Of a stretch of 64,000 nucleotides of DNA, positions 58,776 to 64,000 are shown piece after piece. The notes under the pieces were generated by a model. The model was not told where the DNA came from. It saw only the letters and a program-made list of their open reading frames with translations, and searched no databases. A program made the translations under genes and the position numbers. This DNA is from Floricoccus penangensis (GTDB lineage: Bacteria; Bacillota; Bacilli; Lactobacillales; Streptococcaceae). The stretch covers positions 37,882 through 101,881 of the forward strand of contig NZ_MKIQ01000005.1 in assembly GCF_001832885.1 (NCBI RefSeq), read 5' to 3'. Numbering within the stretch: position 1 is the stretch's first letter; every line of letters begins with the position of its first letter.

Positions 58776-61151
58776 TTATGCTTCTATATCTTGTCCGTCT
58801 TTTCCAACAAGTACTTTCCGCGGTTTTGTACCTTCTGCTGGTCCAATTATACCTGCGGCTTCTAGCTCTTCCATTATCCTTGTTGCTCTGTTAAAGCCTG
58901 TAGATAATCTTCTTTGAAGCATTGAAGCGCTAGCCTTTTGCGTCTCTAAAACAAGGGCTTTGGCTTCTTCAAATAATGGATCACCTGACTCAGTTCCTCC
59001 ACCATAAGATGAACCATTGTCGGTATCGGCTACTTCTCCTGGATCAAATGACTCATCATAATCAACTTCTTCTTGATCTTTTACAAAGTTAACTACTCGT
59101 TCAACGTCATCATCACTTAGGAAAGCACCTTGTAAGCGAAGTGGATGGTTCTCATCAATTGGTTTAAAGAGCATATCTCCTCGACCAAGGAGTTTTTCAG
59201 CACCGTTTGAATCAATGATTGTTCGTGAGTCAGTACCACTTGATACGGCAAATGCAACTCTCGATGGTACGTTTGCTTTTATCAGACCACTAATAACATC
59301 AACAGATGGTCTTTGAGTGGCTAAGATCATATGGATACCAGCTGCACGCGCTTTTTGTCCGAGACGGATGATTGCTTCCTCAACTTCTTTACTTGCTACC
59401 ATCATAAGGTCAGCAAGTTCATCTACGATAACCACGATTAGAGGTAGAGTTTGATATTTGGTATCTGACTGAGCATTGTATTGTTCAACCTTATTATTAT
59501 ATCCCTCGATATTTCTAACACCAAACTGACTAAATAACTCATAACGGTTTTCCATCTCATCCACGACCTTCTGTAAGGCACGGCTAGCCTTACGTGGATT
59601 AGTTACTACTGGGATCAACAGATGGGGAATATCATTATAAACTGAAAGCTCAACCATTTTTGGATCGACCATCAAAAATTTAACTTCTGAGGGTCTTGCC
59701 TTCATTAAGATACTAGTAATTATTCCGTTTACTGCTACTGATTTACCAGAACCCGTAGAACCTGCCACAAGTAAATGTGGCATACGAGTCAAATCAAATG
59801 TCTTAATTGTTCCATCAACCGCCTTACCAAGAGGTATATCTAGTAATTTGTTAGGATCCGTCTTGCCATTATCCCACATTTCCCTAAATCCAACTGTCGC
59901 TACTTGGCTGTTAGGAACTTCAATACCGATAAGTGATTTACCAGGAATTGGAGCTTCAATTCGGACATCTTTAGCAGCAAGTGCGAGAGCCAAATCATCA
60001 GACAAATTAGCAATTCTGTTCACTCGAACACCTACAGCTGGTTTAATCTCATATTTGGTAACACTTGGACCAACAACTGCACTCTCTACACTTGCCTGTA
60101 TTCCAAAACTTTTAAATGTATCTTCTAAAATCTTGATGTTATCACGAACAATCTTCTTCTCATTAGATTGATTTTTAACCGGTATCTTAGCTAATAAGTC
60201 AATTGTCGGAAGCTTATAATTATCATTTTTCTTAGGTGCTTCTTGGAAGACCATTTCAACCTCTTCACCATCGTCTTCTACTTCATCGAAAAACTGTGGT
60301 TGGTCATCGTAATAATCGTTATCATCATACTGGTAATCAGTTTCTTGATACTGATCCACTTCATATATCTCACCAGTTTCTTGATCAAATATTGGGAGCT
60401 GAATTTGCGGTTCAAAACTCTCTTCTTCTTGAACTTCATCATATTCTACTGGATTGGCTGCTTGAATTTTCTCTTCAAGTGTTCTAGCTTCTTCTTCAGC
60501 TTGTCGTATTTCACGTTTTTCTTTACGTTCTTGACTTCTATCTTGCATATGATCTTTAATATTGAAAAATAGATTTTCAAACTTAGCACCTATATTAATT
60601 ATAAAGTTAGGAGCTAAAAGATAAAAAGCAGAAGCTTCAAGAATTGTAGCGATGATATAAACACCGATTTGTGAAAAAAGAAGTTTCGCAGGATCATAGA
60701 GCACGGCTCCCATCATCCCACCACCAACAAAGTTAGTAACACGTAACTCTTTAAAATCAGACGACAAAACATTCCAAACATTTGCACTTCCGTAGAGTAC
60801 ATCAAACCTTGCTTGAAAAAGCAGAAGAAGACCTATGAAACCTAAAATAATTCCAAATATTCCTCGTTTAGATGGCTTAATAAATTTTTGTCGTGTCATT
60901 GTAACGAACAATCCTAAAAGTATTAATGTCAAAAATAAATATGCTAAAGAACCCACAAAAATTCTTGTCAGATTATACAGCGTAACTCCAACAATTCCTA
61001 ATTTTAGCATAGCAATGATACTTAAGAATAAGATAATAATAAATATTATCATTTTTCTTGTTGCTTTTCTTTTTGCTACTTCTGCCTTTGTAGGGCTTTT
61101 CTTTCTTTTTTTATTCTTATTTGTATTAGTATTTCTTCTCTGAGTTGCCAT
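58776..61151 (-). CDS. ftsK: DNA translocase FtsK/SpoIIIE
   Basis: A 791-residue septal DNA pump. Four N-terminal membrane segments (about 30-200) precede an acidic linker rich in Asp, Glu and Tyr (about 215-330). The motor domain has Walker [15 protein letters not shown] and Walker [16 protein letters not shown], and the C-terminal gamma domain ([21 protein letters not shown]) reads KOPS/SRS orientation sequences. It is monocistronic. A small hairpin-like A-rich stretch downstream is not a clear terminator. Confidence 0.95.
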   Translation of the reverse strand: MATQRRNTNTNKNKKRKKSPTKAEVAKRKATRKMIIFIIILFLSIIAMLKLGIVGVTLYNLTRIFVGSLAYLFLTLILLGLFVTMTRQKFIKPSKRGIFGIILGFIGLLLLFQARFDVLYGSANVWNVLSSDFKELRVTNFVGGGMMGAVLYDPAKLLFSQIGVYIIATILEASAFYLLAPNFIINIGAKFENLFFNIKDHMQDRSQERKEKREIRQAEEEARTLEEKIQAANPVEYDEVQEEESFEPQIQLPIFDQETGEIYEVDQYQETDYQYDDNDYYDDQPQFFDEVEDDGEEVEMVFQEAPKKNDNYKLPTIDLLAKIPVKNQSNEKKIVRDNIKILEDTFKSFGIQASVESAVVGPSVTKYEIKPAVGVRVNRIANLSDDLALALAAKDVRIEAPIPGKSLIGIEVPNSQVATVGFREMWDNGKTDPNKLLDIPLGKAVDGTIKTFDLTRMPHLLVAGSTGSGKSVAVNGIITSILMKARPSEVKFLMVDPKMVELSVYNDIPHLLIPVVTNPRKASRALQKVVDEMENRYELFSQFGVRNIEGYNNKVEQYNAQSDTKYQTLPLIVVIVDELADLMMVASKEVEEAIIRLGQKARAAGIHMILATQRPSVDVISGLIKANVPSRVAFAVSSGTDSRTIIDSNGAEKLLGRGDMLFKPIDENHPLRLQGAFLSDDDVERVVNFVKDQEEVDYDESFDPGEVADTDNGSSYGGGTESGDPLFEEAKALVLETQKASASMLQRRLSTGFNRATRIMEELEAAGIIGPAEGTKPRKVLVGKDGQDIEA

Positions 61152-61253
61152 AATATTCCTACCTATTTATCTAAGTACTAATTATAACATATTAGTCAAA
61201 TCTTATATTATTAAGTTATATTTCAGTTTTCTCAATATGCTAATTTTAGGAAA

Positions 61254-61290
61254 TGAAAAATCTCACCTTCAGTTTCCTGTTGATGAGATA
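61254..61290 (-). terminator. terminator of the acyltransferase gene
   Basis: On the minus strand ATCTCA/TGAGAT followed by TTTTTCATTT, ten bases after the stop codon. Confidence 0.55.
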
Positions 61291-61298
61291 ATTTTAAC

Positions 61299-63233
61299 TT
61301 ATTCTTTTTTTGCGGGTTTTTCAGCAGCTGCATTAAGGGTTTTTATTAATCCACTTGTATAAACTCGTTTTAGATTTTTCCCATAGATTAAATGAACTCC
61401 GTCTTCAAGCTCACTCACGTAGTTTTGAGCATCCGTAGGCCACTCGTACGCTGTTACAAAGTCATATTTTTTAGCTGCATCTCTTATGAATTCTTGCGTG
61501 TTCATGAGAGTATCAGTTGGGTTTTTAGCGTTATAAGGAACAATGAATATTAAGCGACTTCCAGCAGGTAACTCCTGAATCATTTTATTGATGTAATCAG
61601 CTTCAGCACCGCCCATTGGATTTGTTCCAAGTCCAATAACAACATATTTGCCAAGCTTACCTGTTTTGAGCAAGTTTTCGAAGGTTTCATATCCGGCTTG
61701 ATAATTACGGCTAACTTTTGCATCAACCACTGCCCCTGGAATAGTATCTGCTAATTCCTGTGCAGCACCCAACATGACAGAGTCTCCTATCAAGGTAACC
61801 CCACCTTTTATATCACTGCTAGCAATCGTATAATTCGCATATTTAACATTTTTTTCAACAACTTCTTCGTCAGAAATTAGTCCACTTAATGGATTTTTGA
61901 AATCAGAACTAACATAAATACTGTTAAAGATAGTATTCATTTGTATGCCAGCTGTTCCAAGTTCTTTTATTTTATTAGATGTTTGCACTAATTCTCCGTT
62001 ATAAACAGATGACTCTAAATCGGAAATTGGTTTAGCGGTTACTCCTATGGTAATATCACCAATTAAAAGGATAGCAAGTGCTCCTATCACACCATATCGG
62101 ACCCTCTTATCCTGCCAATATTGTATTAAACGGTCTAGATTTTTACCATGGAACCATGGTTCAATTCCATAATAAACTACTGCCGAAATAACCGTAGTAA
62201 GTATTAAACTTAAAATTCCAGCTACTAGTACATTGTTTATGAAGTAAGAGATTACAATCCAAAGTGGCCAATGCCATAAATACATCGAATAAGATATATC
62301 AGCTAGGAATTCTAAAACTCTTGGCTCTTTCGATGTAGTTATGACACTTAAAATACGAGCATTAGCTATCATTACTGCTGTGACTATTGAAGTAGCAATC
62401 AAACCAATACGGAATGTTAAGGGATTATCAAATGTAAATAATCTAGCCATTATTACTAAAATAATTGTCAATACAACCATAGTAATAATTGGTATTAGTT
62501 TATCTTTTTTTTCAAAAGTTCTTTGTTGTGATTTAGTTAATTTTATACCACATAAAGTTGCCGTCAAGCTTCCAATAAAGAATGGATAAAAATGACTTGA
62601 TGCACTGTAATAAGTAACACTTGGATTTACAGGATTAAATTTCAATTCAAGAATAACTATGCTTATCAGCGCACCAACTAAAGAAGCAATCATCACAATT
62701 AATTTAAATTGATTCTCCCCACTAAGATTATTTTTCCTTCTTTTACTTATGATTTTATAAAGAAGGAAGAAAAATAATCCTCCCAACAAATAAAAAAGAA
62801 ATTCTAAAGATAGAGTCCAAGTATGTACATAAAAGTGAGGGAAAAACTGGCTTTCGTATGAAGAACCTGATCTTATTTCAAAAAGATTTGTAACAAATCC
62901 TAATGCTGCCATTGCTTGATTCCCAATATTTGCACGATAATCGCTAGGCAAGAGCATACTTAATGGTAATGTAAAAAGAACCATTATAAGTAAAGGCGGA
63001 AAAATTCTCAAAAATCTTCTCCGATAAAAATCAAGAAGAGAAAAACTATCTTTTTCCCCAATCTCTTTAATCACTAGTGATGTTATTAGGTAACCAGAAA
63101 ATACAAAAAATATATCTACACCAATAAATCCACCAGGCAATACATTTTTGAAGAAATGATAGATAAGGACTAGTACCAATCCAAGTATCCTAATAAGTGA
63201 GAACCACTTTATCTTACTATTATTTTTATTCAT
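61299..63233 (-). CDS. oatA: OatA-type acyltransferase (membrane acyltransferase 3 plus SGNH)
   Basis: Probably O-acetylates peptidoglycan MurNAc, giving lysozyme resistance. The ATG at 63233 is preferred over a TTG at 63245; neither has a clear ribosome binding site. Of 644 residues, about 1-390 form the acyltransferase-3 membrane domain (RILGLVLVLIYHF, FIGVDIFFVFSGYLITSL). About 480-640 form an extracytoplasmic SGNH domain with the nucleophile in LIGDSVMLGAA, GLGTNPMGG, and the DxxH pair in EDGVHLIYG. It could instead modify another surface glycan; the family does not decide that. Confidence 0.85.
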   Translation of the reverse strand: MNKNNSKIKWFSLIRILGLVLVLIYHFFKNVLPGGFIGVDIFFVFSGYLITSLVIKEIGEKDSFSLLDFYRRRFLRIFPPLLIMVLFTLPLSMLLPSDYRANIGNQAMAALGFVTNLFEIRSGSSYESQFFPHFYVHTWTLSLEFLFYLLGGLFFFLLYKIISKRRKNNLSGENQFKLIVMIASLVGALISIVILELKFNPVNPSVTYYSASSHFYPFFIGSLTATLCGIKLTKSQQRTFEKKDKLIPIITMVVLTIILVIMARLFTFDNPLTFRIGLIATSIVTAVMIANARILSVITTSKEPRVLEFLADISYSMYLWHWPLWIVISYFINNVLVAGILSLILTTVISAVVYYGIEPWFHGKNLDRLIQYWQDKRVRYGVIGALAILLIGDITIGVTAKPISDLESSVYNGELVQTSNKIKELGTAGIQMNTIFNSIYVSSDFKNPLSGLISDEEVVEKNVKYANYTIASSDIKGGVTLIGDSVMLGAAQELADTIPGAVVDAKVSRNYQAGYETFENLLKTGKLGKYVVIGLGTNPMGGAEADYINKMIQELPAGSRLIFIVPYNAKNPTDTLMNTQEFIRDAAKKYDFVTAYEWPTDAQNYVSELEDGVHLIYGKNLKRVYTSGLIKTLNAAAEKPAKKE

Positions 63234-63401
63234 ATATTTAACCAATATTCTATTTATCTACTACGACTGAAAAGTTATAAATTAATTCTCTATCTTTTCA
63301 CCTATTATATAAACTATTCAATACAGAATGACTGCATTATGTCTAATTATAGATTTTATAAAATGCCTTGTCAAATTCTCCTAGACAATAAAATAAAAAA
63401 G

Positions 63402-63437
63402 AAAAAGGAGAAAATATTTTAAATTTTCTCCTTTTTT
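63402..63437 (-). terminator. terminator after the LPXTG gene
   Basis: AAAAAGGAGAAAA/TTTTCTCCTTTTT with a short AT loop and T run, 23 bases after the stop codon on the minus strand. Confidence 0.85.
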
Positions 63438-63459
63438 AAGAACGTTTTAACATTAGTTC

Positions 63460-63996
63460 TTAATTTTTTCTTCTTCTTTCAGCATAGGCAATGCTAATTG
63501 TGAAACTTAAAATTACAAAGCCAATCATTATAAAATTATCATTTGATTCACCTGTTTTAGGTAGATGTTTTTTATCTGATGAGCTTGGTTTCGTAGCTGT
63601 AGTGCTAGTTGAAATATTTGGTTTGTTACTTGTACTTGTTGATCCACTTGTACTACTTGGTTCGCTACTTGTGGCAGTTGAACTTGACGACTCACTTGAA
63701 GTTGTTGGCTCATTACTTGTAGTAGTTGAACTTGGTGACTTACTTGAACTACTTGGTTTACTACTTGTTGTAGTTGAACTTGGTGACTCACTTGAACTAC
63801 TTGGTTTACTACTTGTTGTAGTTGAACTTTGTGACTCACTTGAACTACTTGGTTTACTACCTGTGGTAGTTGAACTTGATGACTCACTTGAAGTGCTTGG
63901 TTTACTACCTGTGGTAGTTGAACTTGATGACTCACTTGAAGTACTTGGTTTACTACCTGTGGTAGTTGAACTTGGTTTATCACTTGTAGTACTTGG
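63460..63996 (-). CDS. C-terminal part of a Ser/Thr-rich LPXTG cell-wall protein
   Basis: The minus-strand frame ending at 63460 encodes a repetitive stalk (units such as SKPSTSSESSSSTTTG), then HLPKTGESND, the hydrophobic segment FIMIGFVILSFTISIA, and the tail ERRRKN. This is a complete sortase A sorting signal, so the protein is wall-anchored. The stalk is built from 48-base tandem repeats. The N-terminal functional part lies beyond the window. The codon just upstream of the first proline (63999-63997) reads TAA, so the frame appears interrupted at the window edge. Whether this is a pseudogene or an error in the repeat cannot be decided here. Confidence 0.8.
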   Translation of the reverse strand, partial: PSTTSDKPSSTTTGSKPSTSSESSSSTTTGSKPSTSSESSSSTTTGSKPSSSSESQSSTTTSSKPSSSSESPSSTTTSSKPSSSSKSPSSTTTSNEPTTSSESSSSTATSSEPSSTSGSTSTSNKPNISTSTTATKPSSSDKKHLPKTGESNDNFIMIGFVILSFTISIAYAERRRKN

Positions 63997-64000
63997 TTAA
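63683..64000. repeat. 48-bp tandem repeats in the LPXTG stalk
   Basis: Six full 48-base units begin at 63683, 63731, 63779, 63827, 63875 and 63923, plus a partial unit at 63971. They encode 16-residue Ser/Thr/Pro/Gly repeats. The last three full units are nearly identical, indicating recent expansion. Repeats of this kind also leave the other two minus-strand-related frames open. Confidence 0.9.

Noticed and set aside
63683..63970. CRISPR-like array from evenly spaced 48-base repeats
   Set aside because: Units are directly adjacent with no unique spacers and encode a protein stalk.
63491..64000. Long plus-strand frame of 169 codons and a second minus-strand frame (63528-63983) over the repeats
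   Set aside because: Both are shadows of the 48-base repeats. Only the third frame gives a Ser/Thr-rich stalk followed by a proper LPKTG sorting signal and stop.

Overview
The window is 64 kb of low-GC Firmicutes DNA. Gene order points to the family Streptococcaceae. Three signs support this: rnhC-lepB divergent from cvpA-mutS2-trxA, an oligopeptide importer laid out as amiACDEF, and tmk-holB-ricT-yabA-rsmI. Maltose phosphorylase paired with beta-phosphoglucomutase, and leuABCD behind a leucine leader peptide, resemble Lactococcus. A lactococcal relative such as Floricoccus would combine both sets, but the genus is an inference. No rRNA or tRNA gene was seen.

Layout. 1-7 kb: end of phosphoglucomutase, then housekeeping genes (DUF4044 small protein, trxA, mutS2, cvpA, rnhC, lepB). 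7-13.4 kb: a very large secreted alpha-amylase, then a Y-family polymerase/YolD pair whose upstream region is filled by a MITE-like repeat. 14-22 kb: gnd, a DUF177 gene, a GNAT enzyme and a complete sucrose regulon (scrK, scrA, scrB, scrR). 22-27 kb: leuABCD with a leader-peptide attenuator. 27-32.4 kb: lysS, and pheST behind a T-box. 32.4-40.6 kb: maltose/isomaltose catabolism in two transcription units (dexB-like, maa, agl; then mapA, pgmB, malR). 40.7-43.6 kb: an accessory island with two related small secreted proteins (the second frameshifted), a broken ISL3 transposase, a second MITE copy and pieces of further ISL3 and IS200 transposases. 43.6-50.1 kb: amiACDEF. 50.5-52.2 kb: neopullulanase. 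52.7-61.2 kb: a ybaB-like gene, rsmI, yabA, ricT, holB, tmk, a GntR/ABC transporter operon and ftsK. 61.3-64 kb: an OatA-type acyltransferase and the C-terminus of a serine-rich LPXTG protein.

The carbohydrate genes form one coherent system. Secreted amylase makes maltodextrins. Neopullulanase and two GH13 glucosidases trim them. Maltose phosphorylase, beta-phosphoglucomutase and alpha-phosphoglucomutase feed glucose phosphates into glycolysis. A shared LacI-type operator lies between the -35 and -10 boxes of three of these promoters, and cre-like CcpA sites lie next to two of them. The scr promoters carry mirrored operators over their -35 boxes.

No clearly new defence or biosynthetic system was found. 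The most unusual items are the secreted-protein pair with a seven-A frameshift tract, the MITE family placed directly upstream of umuC, the IS fragment mosaic, the terminator-like leader of mutS2 and the leucine attenuator.
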